From Arthrobacter rhizophilus (lineage in GTDB: Bacteria > Actinomycetota > Actinomycetes > Actinomycetales > Micrococcaceae): a stretch of DNA of 64,000 nucleotides. Positions 55,677 through 63,755 of this stretch are shown here, piece by piece; the stretch's first letter is position 1; each line of letters opens with the position of its first letter. The translations under genes were made by a program, and so were the position numbers. Below the pieces are notes generated by a model. That model was not told the origin of the DNA and made no database searches. It saw only the letters and a program-made list of their open reading frames with translations. The DNA lies in NCBI RefSeq assembly GCF_026241105.1, contig NZ_JAPFFT010000001.1:310001-374000 (forward strand). The letters run 5' to 3'.

Positions 55677-55716
55677 GTTCTGCCATTTGAAACAGGGCCA
55701 CCGACCAGCACGGAAG

Positions 55717-56161
55717 GTGATCAATTTGGACGATTGGGCGGAGATACCCCACCTGTTTTCGACGGGCAAGCACTCGAAGCGTGAGATTGGAAGGACCGTG
55801 GGAGTTTCCCGCGGAACGGTAGACAGGGCGCTGGAGTCGGACCGGGCGCCGAAGTATCAGCGGGCGGCCGGATGGTCGAGTTTTGATGCGTTTGCTCTCA
55901 GGGTGCGGGGAGTTGTTGGCGAGACGCCGACGATGCCGGCCGCGAGGTTGGCGCAGCGGGTGGGCTGGTCAGGGTCAGCGTGGCTGTTAGGGCGAAGGTC
56001 GCCGCGATCCGGTCCGTATACGCCGCGCCCGACCCGGCCGCCCGTCTGGTCCACGAGCCTGCCCTGAACCGGCGGAGTCCATGGAGGTACGGGACCTGGC
56101 TGCCTATGACGAGATCCTCGGCCTCGGCCAGCGCCAGGCCCTTCTGGAAGTGGCTTCATGA
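55717..56161 (+). pseudogene. istA transposase remnant (IS21 family)
   Basis: The first part reads VINLDDWAEIPHLFSTGKHSKREIGRTVGVSRGTVDRALES, the N-terminal helix-turn-helix of IS21-type IstA, preceded by AAGG and a GTG start. The DDE catalytic core is deleted. In another frame the C-terminus MEVRDLAAYDEILGLGQRQALLEVAS remains, with its TGA overlapping the istB ATG by 4 bp, the normal IS21 junction. No intact transposase can be made. Confidence 0.8.
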
Positions 56162-56400
56162 CCGGGACGCCGTCACGGATCGAGTACTACGCCCGCGCCC
56201 TGAGTGCACCGCGGATAAGCGATGGGTTCCGCTGGCTCGGGGACCAGGCCAAAAACGCCGGCTGGTCGCATGAGGAGTACCTGGCCGCGAGGTTCCCGGC
56301 CCACAAGGACCTGGAAGCGTTCGAGGCGCACCACATCAACCCGCCATCAGTACGGCACAATAAAACCACAACCCCGTGGCTCCGTTTTCAATTGGCACTA
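56158..56400 (+). pseudogene. istB helper ATPase remnant (IS21 family)
   Basis: It begins MTGTPSRIEYYARALSAPRISDGFRWLGDQAKNAGWSHEEYLA, the N-terminus of IstB, then jumps to ARFPAHKDLEAFE with the stretch normally between deleted. Sequence after about residue 55 is unrelated and the frame runs on through the element's right end. The Walker A ATPase core is absent. The 3' limit is approximate. Confidence 0.75.
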
Positions 56401-56401
56401 T

Positions 56402-56428
56402 TGGCCCTATTTTCGGTTGGCGTTAACA
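56402..56428 (-). repeat. Right terminal inverted repeat of the IS21 remnant
   Basis: Reverse complement begins TGTTAACGCCAACC and matches the left end at 25 of 27 positions, with an inner GAAAAC unit further inside. Confidence 0.85.
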
Positions 56429-56515
56429 CGTACGGTCGACCGCGGCAGGCTGCGGGCACGACGGAATTCAACGCGAGCCCGGGGTTCCCGTGGGAACCGC
56501 GGCCACATCTATCGA

Positions 56516-58549
56516 TCATCCGAGCCGGATCAGCCGATCTGCAACGCCGAGGTCCATCAGGTACTGGTGAACTGGTTCAAACAGTTCGGGATCCACGATT
56601 GCGTACAGTGTGGGGTTTTGGGTTAGGACCTTGCCGATGACCTCGGGCGCTTGGTTGTAGTCCTTGACGATGCTCACGATGTCAAAGCTAAGATCGGTCG
56701 TCGCTGATGAGGACTTGCCTCGCATGCCCCATTGCCAGCGCGCAGCCAGAATAGGATCGACGGTTCCAGGTCCAGGGATGTAGATCGTTGACTCTGGTTG
56801 GGGCTGCCGGGCGCTCTGTAGGAGCCGGGGCACGAAAGCAGGGGTGCTCTGCAAGCGGCCCTGCTGGCCTGACATGTCAGTCAGCGGGCGGGCCGTCGCC
56901 GGAAGACCCACGGTCTGCAGTCCTGGAATTGAAAAGCCGAAAACCTGCGTTGCAGTGATAGCCAGCACACACAGCGCCAGTGTCGGGCTGCGCCTGTGGA
57001 TAGGGCCGTCTGCCGGCACGGCCGGTGGGATCAAGGTCGCTCCCGCTGCGACTGCCAGCGGCCAGGCAAGCAGCAGAAGCGCAATCAGGTATTTGTAGAA
57101 GTAATACGTAATAGCACCGGTTTGGACACTTTGCGAGACGGCCAGCCAGATGCAGAGGGCAACCGGTATGAAAAGCCCCGCTGAGGCCCTGGAAACGTCC
57201 AATCGTTCCTCCCTCAACCGTAGGGAACCTGTACGCATGGCAAGGGAGCGGTTGGCCAGGCCCAATACCAAAGCCAGGACTATCGCCATCAGGGCGAGCC
57301 CAAAGTCCGGGTACGCGATGCCGCCTTGAGCGTCAAGGATGCGCTGAGTTTGTTCGATGAGGGGCGAAATCTGAATGATGGGTAGCGCCATGCCCAGCAC
57401 ACTGACGCTGATGCACGCCGAGGAAAGTATCCACCACCGGCGGCTATAGCTGCTGCGATGACGCACGACCGACCATAGCCTCATCACGACCACGACGGTG
57501 AGGAGGGATACCAGCAAGAGCCAATTGTTGCAGATACTGACAAGACCTGCCGCAATAACGGCAACCCCGATGACCGGGACGCGGCGCTGGAAGGTCAAGA
57601 CGGCAAGCACCGTCGCCGTCGCCATGCCGCAGGCGAGGTAGAAGTTGGCGAAGCCCTCATATGCGGGTATGGATCCGGGGCCGTAGATCCAGGCGGCCAT
57701 GGCGATGGCGATTCCGCTGGCCATCACAGCTGCTCTTCGGCGGACCGCGGGCAGCGCGCACAGCCCGGCAGCGACAACCAGGACCGTAAGGACGCTGCAG
57801 GCGGCCTGGAGGCTGATGAAACCGACCAGCTCGCTGTCCACGCTGGTATATGACGGACGAAGAAGATCCGACATTGTGGCCAGCAAAGCATGGAAGCCTT
57901 GCGGGTACTCGGCGAACCCCCAAGTGTCGCCGGCCGTGCCTTGCGGAATGGTCGGGATGACCTCGCCATAGCGGCGGATCATGTAGTAGATGCTGAAATG
58001 GGACTGGTAGTCCCACCTGCTGGTAAGGATTGACAAGGCGTCAAGCGGGGACCGGATCGTCAGCATCGTGCCGAGCGACAATGCCGATAGCAAGGCGGAC
58101 AGGAACGGGATGGTGTCAATCCAGCGGGCACGCGGGACCAGACGGCGGACCCGCTGCGCCGGAAGCTTTGCGGATCCGATCCACCAGGCTATGAACCCGG
58201 CGAGGGCCGCTAGCATCAGTGTTCCGTGGTCCGTGCCCATCATGCGTTCAGGTAGCCACCAGGTCAGCGGTACCAGGCCGGCCAGAATCAGTCCGTTGAA
58301 GAGGATGCGTTGGGACAACACGCGCGCGGTGGGCAACAGCAGCAGAAGGATGGCAGCAAGGACAAGTGCGGGCGTTCCCTGCAAGAGGCCGGTTGTCCTC
58401 AGGACGACTACGATACCCATGACGATGACCAAGGCCAGAATTCCGCGTGTGTGCCGACGGAGTTGCGGGTCTGGTCCGGCTTCCTGGCCGGACTTTCTCG
58501 CACTGGCACGTTGCCGGAGATGTTGTTGGTCGTCGAATGCGGTGCTCAT
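56516..58549 (-). CDS. Large polytopic membrane protein of the surface-polymer locus
   Basis: A 677-residue protein with a cytosolic N-terminus of about 45 residues, then about 13-14 hydrophobic helices (for example GILALVIVMGIVVVLRTTGLL, TPALVLAAILLLLLPTARVL, LIALLLLAWPLAVAAGATLI) and an extracytoplasmic C-terminal region (residues about 560-677). The layout matches GT-C-type glycosyltransferases or DUF6541-like proteins, but I could not find a diagnostic motif. The start is ATG 58549, with GGGG about 10 bp upstream. A 65-codon in-frame extension upstream is rejected as low-complexity. The gene ends 87 bp from the IS21 remnant. Role in assembling the polymer is inferred from context only. 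Confidence 0.75.
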   Translation of the reverse strand: MSTAFDDQQHLRQRASARKSGQEAGPDPQLRRHTRGILALVIVMGIVVVLRTTGLLQGTPALVLAAILLLLLPTARVLSQRILFNGLILAGLVPLTWWLPERMMGTDHGTLMLAALAGFIAWWIGSAKLPAQRVRRLVPRARWIDTIPFLSALLSALSLGTMLTIRSPLDALSILTSRWDYQSHFSIYYMIRRYGEVIPTIPQGTAGDTWGFAEYPQGFHALLATMSDLLRPSYTSVDSELVGFISLQAACSVLTVLVVAAGLCALPAVRRRAAVMASGIAIAMAAWIYGPGSIPAYEGFANFYLACGMATATVLAVLTFQRRVPVIGVAVIAAGLVSICNNWLLLVSLLTVVVVMRLWSVVRHRSSYSRRWWILSSACISVSVLGMALPIIQISPLIEQTQRILDAQGGIAYPDFGLALMAIVLALVLGLANRSLAMRTGSLRLREERLDVSRASAGLFIPVALCIWLAVSQSVQTGAITYYFYKYLIALLLLAWPLAVAAGATLIPPAVPADGPIHRRSPTLALCVLAITATQVFGFSIPGLQTVGLPATARPLTDMSGQQGRLQSTPAFVPRLLQSARQPQPESTIYIPGPGTVDPILAARWQWGMRGKSSSATTDLSFDIVSIVKDYNQAPEVIGKVLTQNPTLYAIVDPELFEPVHQYLMDLGVADRLIRLG

Positions 58550-58655
58550 GTGCGGTTTTCCCCATTGATAAAGTGAAGCTCTAGCGGCGATACGGATTAT
58601 GCGTTGCGGTGGTCTGATGTAGACCGGACCTGGAGAGGCGGCTGCTTGGCGCAGC

Positions 58656-59546
58656 CTAGTCGGGGCGCCGGCCGGACAGGCCGAGTATCCCATCTCGGAT
58701 CCCGTTGAGGGCGTTGGCCAGCCGGACCTGACGGCGCGGGGCAAGCAATGTGACGATGGCCAGATGCCTGTAGTCCGCCAAGAAACCTTTCAAGGTCCAC
58801 ACCAAGAACTGGCGGCCGTACTGGCGCGCAAGCAGGATCCGGTTTCGGAAGAGGTAATAGTAGCGCCAGTCAGCGGCGGTGCGGATCTTGAGTGGTTTAC
58901 CGCCGAAGGTAAGTTCCCGGCCGAACACCCTGGCTGTGGCTGGACTTCCCAGAGTGTGGTCCAAAGCAGCGTCCCTGGCTATGACAGCGCGAAGTCCGGC
59001 AGCAGTGCACCGCAGATAGAACTCGCTGTCCACCCCGTCGATGAAGAGATTGGACTGAAACAGGCCTAGCCTCTCGAGCACAGGGACCGGAATGAGGAGT
59101 CCTGACTGGATAGGTTCGCCGCCGAGCTGAATGCCGTTCACCATCGGGCCGCGTCGGACAGGGAGCCCCCTGACAGAGCCGGGGGCCACCATGCCCACCG
59201 GAACTTCAGCGGCCAGGGCCGCCGTCGCAGCTGCCTGCAGGGCGGCGACGTAACCGTCGTCGAGCAGTGAGTCCTGATCCATGGTGAGGATGTAGTCCGG
59301 CTTCGCTGCCCACGACAGAACAGAGGAGATTCCGGCATTGAGCGCGGCAGCGATTCCGGAGTTTTCAGGTAGTCGCTCCACCAGGCAGCCGAGGTTTGCC
59401 AGTTCGTCAAGGATCCCTGTGGGATCCTGCGGGCTTCCGTCGTCGACGACGACCACCGCGTCCACCTGATTAAGGAGTGCCGCGGCGTTTGTTAGTACTC
59501 CGTCGGACGGGTTAAACAGTGAAACGATAGCGACGGTCGAGGGCAA
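58656..59546 (-). CDS. GT2 glycosyltransferase (rhamnosyltransferase-like), copy 1
   Basis: A 296-residue family-2 glycosyltransferase like those that add rhamnose in cell-wall polymers. It has the GT-A nucleotide-binding motif AVVVVDDGSPQDPTGI, the acceptor-side PENSGIAAALNAGIS, the metal-binding DxD region LTMDQDSLLDDGYV and FIDGVDSEFYLRCTAAGL. A C-terminal helical region (YYYLFRNRILLARQYGRQFLVWTLKGF) follows. The TTG start has AAGGA just upstream. Closely similar to the gene at 62832-63755, a probable paralogue. It is the second-to-last gene of the minus-strand glycan operon, 21 bp after the epimerase gene. Confidence 0.88.
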   Translation of the reverse strand: MPSTVAIVSLFNPSDGVLTNAAALLNQVDAVVVVDDGSPQDPTGILDELANLGCLVERLPENSGIAAALNAGISSVLSWAAKPDYILTMDQDSLLDDGYVAALQAAATAALAAEVPVGMVAPGSVRGLPVRRGPMVNGIQLGGEPIQSGLLIPVPVLERLGLFQSNLFIDGVDSEFYLRCTAAGLRAVIARDAALDHTLGSPATARVFGRELTFGGKPLKIRTAADWRYYYLFRNRILLARQYGRQFLVWTLKGFLADYRHLAIVTLLAPRRQVRLANALNGIRDGILGLSGRRPD

Positions 59547-59567
59547 CGTCCTTATCTCCGTCCCGGG

Positions 59568-60665
59568 TCAGGCTGGCTGGACGTCGGGCTGGACGTCGAT
59601 CCAGTTGGCGAGGCGGTCGATGCCTTGGGCTAGGTTGTACTGCGGCGTCCAACCGAGTACTTTTTCCGCGGTCGTGACGTCTGCCCATGCGTGACGGACA
59701 TCGCCCTGCCTGTATTGCCCGGTCACGTGGGGAGCAGGAGCGTTGTAGTGCGCGGCGATAAGCTCTGCGGCTGTGCCGATGGTCTGGTACTCGCCCGAAC
59801 CGATGTCCATTGGCTCGCCCTGGACGGTCGGGGAGACCGCGCCCGCGACAATGGCCGACGCGACGTCGTCGATCAGGATGAAGTCACGGCGGACTTCACC
59901 GTCTTCGTAAAGTGGAATCGACTTGCCTCCCATGGCCATCCTGCAGAACAAGCTCATGATTCCCGTATAGGGGTTGATAAGCGACTGGCCTGGACCGTAT
60001 ACATTCTGGAGTCGCAGGATGACGGTTTCGACCCCATAGGACTTTGCCCAGGCCTGCAGGACGTGTTCCTGGGCAAGCTTGGTGGCCCCGTAGACACTGA
60101 CTGGCGCGGGGAACGTTTCGGACGCCTTCATAGCTACCGGGGTTGCGCCCGGGAAGTCCCACTGGGCCTTGTCCAGGGTCTCGCTGGTGCGCTGGCCTGG
60201 GTAGAACAATTTGCCGTCGACGTCGGCCCAGGCGCCTTCGCCGTAGACAGCACGGCTGGAGGACAGCACGATCCGTCGCGGGATTTTGCCGTGGCGGTTG
60301 AGGCCATCGAGAAGCTGGGAAGTGCCAACGACGTTGACGTGAGTGTGGCGGGTCGATTCCTCGAGAGACTGGCTTGTTCCGGTTTCCGCAGCAAGGTGAA
60401 TCACGACGTCGGGGGTCACGTTCGACAAGACGGTGTCCCAAGTTGCAGCATCCGCGACGTCGGCGACGACGAGTTCGGCTTTCGGGTGCAGTCCGGCAGG
60501 CCGCTCACCGGAGGCATGGATTTGAGGGTGCAAGTTGTCGACGACAACTACCCGGTCGAAGGCTTCGACCAGGGCGGGGGAAACGGCGCAGCCGATGAAA
60601 CCGGCGCCGCCAGTGATGAGGACAGTACCGCCGGGGCGTACAGGATTAGTTGCAGAAGTCACCAT
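59568..60665 (-). CDS. NAD-dependent epimerase/dehydratase (sugar nucleotide)
   Basis: A 365-residue extended short-chain dehydrogenase that modifies a sugar nucleotide. The NAD-binding fold is VLITGGAGFIGCAVSPAL (residues 15-32). SSSRAVYGEG holds the catalytic Ser/Thr region and VYGATKLAQEH carries the YxxxK pair. DFILIDDVASAIV and the substrate-binding NVYGPGQSLINPY are typical of GalE/RmlB-like 4-epimerases or 4,6-dehydratases. Length is slightly above the usual 310-350. The ATG at 60665 is preceded by AAAGG. The substrate cannot be fixed; a UDP- or dTDP-hexose for the neighbouring transferases is likely. Confidence 0.9.
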   Translation of the reverse strand: MVTSATNPVRPGGTVLITGGAGFIGCAVSPALVEAFDRVVVVDNLHPQIHASGERPAGLHPKAELVVADVADAATWDTVLSNVTPDVVIHLAAETGTSQSLEESTRHTHVNVVGTSQLLDGLNRHGKIPRRIVLSSSRAVYGEGAWADVDGKLFYPGQRTSETLDKAQWDFPGATPVAMKASETFPAPVSVYGATKLAQEHVLQAWAKSYGVETVILRLQNVYGPGQSLINPYTGIMSLFCRMAMGGKSIPLYEDGEVRRDFILIDDVASAIVAGAVSPTVQGEPMDIGSGEYQTIGTAAELIAAHYNAPAPHVTGQYRQGDVRHAWADVTTAEKVLGWTPQYNLAQGIDRLANWIDVQPDVQPA

Positions 60666-60685
60666 TGGACCTTTCGTAGCGGAAG

Positions 60686-61573
60686 TTACTTTCCGAAAGT
60701 GTGTCGGACGAGGGCCTTGACGGCAGCGTTGTTGCGGCTCGCGGCCGCCTTGGGAAGGAGGGCTGCGGCGTGTGCACGGGAGGTCAGCCTGAGCCTTGCC
60801 GATCGGGCCGCCTTCGTCCAACCGAGTTCATCAGCCTGGGCGGCGGCGACCTCAAAATACTCCCGCTCACCGGCGAAGCGGGAGCCATCCACGAGTTTGG
60901 TGGAGGATGCACTGTTTGAATGCCGGCGGTACTGGAAGCAAAGCTCCGGATCGATCAGCAGCTGATCGCCGTTGTAGATCATGTCCATGATCAAGGCGAG
61001 ATCCTGGATGATCGGAAAGCCGTCGCGGAATTCCACCTTACGGATCTTGTCCGTGCGGAAGGCAAGGGACGGCCAGTAAAGCCAGTCTCCATGCATGAGG
61101 TTGGTGGCGATTGACTCTCCGGCCATCAGCTGGCGGCCACCGCCTCTGGGCTTGATGATCCGTTGCTTGACCACATCAACGAGTGTGGCCGCGACCTGAC
61201 CTTCTTCGTCGATGACTTCCACGCCGGGTTGGATGAGAGCGGCATCGGGGAAGCTGGCATGGGCGGAGAGGATGACGTCCACGTAGTTTGGTAGCAAGAC
61301 GTCATCGCAACCCAGGATCACCATCATCTCCTGTGTGGCGAGTGAAACACAGGTTCGGTAGTTCTCCGTAATGCCAGCGTTCTGATCCTTGCGGATGTAC
61401 TTAACTCGCGGGTCCTGGATCCCGGCCATGAAGTCGCTGATTTCGGTGCCTGGGTACGCGTCATCGACGACCGTCAAAAGCCAATCGCCGTTGTGCTGGG
61501 CAAGGACACTGTTGACGGTTTCCTTCATGTAACCGGGATCTCCCCAATAAGGGATCAGTATGTCGAGGGGCAT
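60686..61573 (-). CDS. GT2 glycosyltransferase
   Basis: A 295-residue family-2 transferase. It starts PLDILIPYWGDPGYMKETVNSVLAQHNGDWLLTVVDDAYPGTEIS, with a DD nucleotide motif. MVILGCDDVLLPNYVDVI (DxD-like CDD) and a C-terminal helical region follow. The start ATG at 61573 is one base after the stop of the DUF2304 gene. An in-frame extension upstream is only the shadow of that gene. More divergent from the other GT2 genes of the locus, so it probably adds a different sugar. 20 bp separate its stop from the epimerase start. Confidence 0.88.
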   Translation of the reverse strand: MPLDILIPYWGDPGYMKETVNSVLAQHNGDWLLTVVDDAYPGTEISDFMAGIQDPRVKYIRKDQNAGITENYRTCVSLATQEMMVILGCDDVLLPNYVDVILSAHASFPDAALIQPGVEVIDEEGQVAATLVDVVKQRIIKPRGGGRQLMAGESIATNLMHGDWLYWPSLAFRTDKIRKVEFRDGFPIIQDLALIMDMIYNGDQLLIDPELCFQYRRHSNSASSTKLVDGSRFAGEREYFEVAAAQADELGWTKAARSARLRLTSRAHAAALLPKAAASRNNAAVKALVRHTFGK

Positions 61574-61574
61574 C

Positions 61575-62009
61575 TTATGCGTCAAAACCTTCGCTTGATT
61601 GTCTGGAGATTGGGGCCGAGGAAGAGTCAGGTGTGTTGACTGCTGGATTGGCCGTCGTATTCGCGGGTGCCCCCCCAGCCAGGGACTCAAACTGGGTTCT
61701 GAGGATGGCCACTTCCTCAGCCAGTGAGCGGGTCTCATCCTCTACGACAGAGATCTCCCACGACAAGTGCAGGCAGACACCGAGCAACATCAGGATGCTC
61801 ATCGCAAACAGGAGGTTTGAAGGTACTTGGATACCCACAACTTCTGCGACGATGTTCAGCAGATATGGGAACGCAGCGAGGATCAGCGTCGCGACACCGA
61901 CGATCAGCCATAAAGCTGCGTATTTTTCCCGGAGTTTCTTGCGGCGCAGCATTTCGAAAACCAAGGCGACAATGACCAGCGCCAGCAGGAACGCGGCGAG
62001 ATTTCCCAT
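61575..62009 (-). CDS. DUF2304 membrane protein
   Basis: A 144-residue protein with three transmembrane helices (AAFLLALVIVALVFEML, YAALWLIVGVATLILAAFPYLLNIVAEVVGI, SNLLFAMSILMLLGVCLHLSWEI) and a polar C-terminal coiled-coil-like tail. DUF2304 proteins are typical neighbours of DPM-like GT2 transferases in polysaccharide loci. The gene overlaps the preceding DPM-like gene by one base (TGATG), supporting a two-protein membrane complex. Biochemical role unknown. Confidence 0.88.
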   Translation of the reverse strand: MGNLAAFLLALVIVALVFEMLRRKKLREKYAALWLIVGVATLILAAFPYLLNIVAEVVGIQVPSNLLFAMSILMLLGVCLHLSWEISVVEDETRSLAEEVAILRTQFESLAGGAPANTTANPAVNTPDSSSAPISRQSSEGFDA

Positions 62010-62761
62010 CAGCTTGCTCCTTCGACTTCGGGGACCCTGGCTATCGGGGCAGACCGCTTACGCGTGAGGGCAAAGAGCAGGGCAAACACAGACCTTCCAA
62101 GATAAATAGCCGCTTTCGCGGGATTGTGGCTTGGGGTGCCGCCTTGCCTCACACGCATTTCGACGGGGACCTGGGTCACGGTGCAGCCTGAGCGGATTGC
62201 TACGACAAGGGAGTCGATCGTGTCTCCGAGGTACTCTGCCGGGTAATGGTCCAGGTATTGGCTGATGGCCCGGTCATTGCCGGCGCGGAAACCGCTTGTG
62301 ACATCCGTGAGGCGCGTCTTGGCCAGGGCTGAAATAACCTTGGCCAAGAAGAGCATTGCCCATTTGCGGGGACCGCTGACCTTGTAGTTCCCCCGGTCAG
62401 CAAAGCGGGCGCCAATGGAAATGTCTGCGTGGCGAAGGCCGCCCAGTACTTCTTCGATGCTGCTTGGATCGTGCTGGCCATCGGAATCAACCTGAATGAC
62501 TTGACGGTAACCGAGCCGGCGCGCGTACTTGAATCCGGCGCGCATGGCGCCGCCCACACCAAGATTGAACGGTAGGTTGAGGACCGTTGCGCCCGCAGCT
62601 TCCGCGACGGAGGCTGTGTTGTCGGTTGAGCCGTCGTTAACGACCAAAACGTCGTAGCGGCCGCTGGTCGCGAGTACTTCACGCACCGTGTTGCCGACCG
62701 CTTCGGCTTCATTCCAGGCTGGCATGATGACCAGAACGCGGGCTGTGGGGGTTGGTTCCAT
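62009..62761 (-). CDS. GT2 polyprenyl-phosphate sugar transferase (DPM/GtrB-like)
   Basis: A 250-residue enzyme that probably moves a sugar from a nucleotide to polyprenyl phosphate. It has VMPAWNEAEAVGNTVREVLA, the nucleotide motif VLVVNDGSTDNTASVAE, the metal motif VDSDGQHDPSSI and GARFADRG. There are no C-terminal helices of the GtrB type, so the DUF2304 protein may supply the membrane part. Start at ATG 62761. A TTG 9 bp earlier is in frame but less likely. A -10-like TATAGT lies 9 bp upstream, so a separate promoter (near-leaderless) is possible. Confidence 0.88.
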   Translation of the reverse strand: MEPTPTARVLVIMPAWNEAEAVGNTVREVLATSGRYDVLVVNDGSTDNTASVAEAAGATVLNLPFNLGVGGAMRAGFKYARRLGYRQVIQVDSDGQHDPSSIEEVLGGLRHADISIGARFADRGNYKVSGPRKWAMLFLAKVISALAKTRLTDVTSGFRAGNDRAISQYLDHYPAEYLGDTIDSLVVAIRSGCTVTQVPVEMRVRQGGTPSHNPAKAAIYLGRSVFALLFALTRKRSAPIARVPEVEGAS

Positions 62762-62770
62762 GGTGTCCAA

Positions 62771-62776
62771 ACTATA
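62771..62776 (-). promoter_or_regulatory. Candidate -10 box ahead of the DPM-like gene
   Basis: TATAGT (minus strand) matches TATAAT at 5 of 6. It lies 9 bp upstream of the ATG in the 70-bp gap behind the GT2 gene. No good -35 was found, so it is tentative. Confidence 0.3.
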
Positions 62777-62831
62777 TCAATTCCAAAGAGGGGCGCCGAC
62801 GAGCACGCATCGCGTCCTGCTGGCCGGTCTG

Positions 62832-63755
62832 TTACTTGAGTCTTCGTTCCAGTTCGGCAGGGATCCGGCCCGTACGTCCTCTCAAAGCGTCAGTGAACCC
62901 CGCCAGCGCGGCCAAAATCAGCTTGCGCCTGCTTGTGCTGAAAGTAAATCGCAACACATGGGCTTTACCTTCCTCAACGAGCCTCCGGAAAGTCCAAGCA
63001 GGGGCCTTCAAGGCATACCTGCGCGTGAGCGCAGTCCCGTTGCGGCAGATGTAGTAAACACGGCTGGGGGAATGATAGTTAAACGAGATCTCGCGACCAA
63101 ATACCACCAGAGGCCTTCCCAGCAGTCGCGCGCGATCGCGCTGACCAAGGTCGTGGTCAATGTCGCAGGCTTCCCCGACCAAGACATGGAGTCCGGCGCT
63201 TCGCACACGCATGGTGTATTCGGAGTCCACGCCGTCGATAAAGAGCCCGGTGTCGAAGACACCGACGCGGTCGATGGTTTCGATAGGGATCATGAAGCCC
63301 GACTGCATGGGATCGAAGGCCTCCGAGAAGGATCCCACGGTGCCCATCGTCGGCACCGAGTGCCCGCTGTATGCGGACGCGCAGATGAAGCCGACGTCAA
63401 TTCCCGCAGAAGCCGCCCGCAGCAGTGTCTCGATTGCGTTTTGGACATAGAAGGGGTTGAGCCGGGAATCCTGGTCCAGGGTTAATATGTAATCTGGATC
63501 GCTCTCGGATCGGGCAACCGAAATGCCTGCGTTGAGTGCTGCCGCAATGCCTGCGTTCTCAGGCTGGTGGATAACTGTGGCCCCCGCTTGAGTCAATTGC
63601 GCAAAGACACCCGCAGAGCCCGAAGGGGATCCGTCGTCGACGACGAGGACGCGGATGCCCTGCTGGACCAATTGACGCACTCCCTGTTCGAGAGAAGGAT
63701 CCGGGCGATAGGCGGCAATAATAGCAACGACTTCCCGAGTTTCACTTGTCTGCAT
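62832..63755 (-). CDS. GT2 glycosyltransferase (rhamnosyltransferase-like), copy 2
   Basis: A 307-residue family-2 transferase with VVAIIAAYRPDPSLEQGVRQLVQQGIRVLVVDDGSPSGSAG, PENAGIAAALNAGIS, LTLDQDSRLNPFYV (DxD) and FIDGVDSEYTMRVRSAGLH. It shares nearly every motif with the gene at 58656-59546 and is a probable paralogue. Start at ATG 63755, which lies inside the end of the upstream flippase-like gene (14-bp overlap). No promoter was seen, so it reads from the upstream gene's transcript. Confidence 0.9.
   Translation of the reverse strand: MQTSETREVVAIIAAYRPDPSLEQGVRQLVQQGIRVLVVDDGSPSGSAGVFAQLTQAGATVIHQPENAGIAAALNAGISVARSESDPDYILTLDQDSRLNPFYVQNAIETLLRAASAGIDVGFICASAYSGHSVPTMGTVGSFSEAFDPMQSGFMIPIETIDRVGVFDTGLFIDGVDSEYTMRVRSAGLHVLVGEACDIDHDLGQRDRARLLGRPLVVFGREISFNYHSPSRVYYICRNGTALTRRYALKAPAWTFRRLVEEGKAHVLRFTFSTSRRKLILAALAGFTDALRGRTGRIPAELERRLK

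Larger units (their letters stand above)
55650..56428 (+). mobile_element. Deleted IS21-family insertion sequence
   Basis: A 779-bp element bounded by 27-bp terminal inverted repeats that match at 25 of 27 positions and start TG/end CA, with second internal GAAAAC/AGGGCCA-type repeats as in IS21. A full IS21 element is about 2-2.5 kb with istA and istB. Here most of istA's catalytic core and of istB is deleted. Flanks CGTTC (left) and CGTAC (right) differ by one base, so no exact target duplication is seen. It sits between two surface-polymer genes. Confidence 0.85.

Noticed and set aside
55645..56433. Target-site duplication around the IS21 remnant
   Set aside because: CGTTC and CGTAC differ by one base, so no exact duplication can be claimed.
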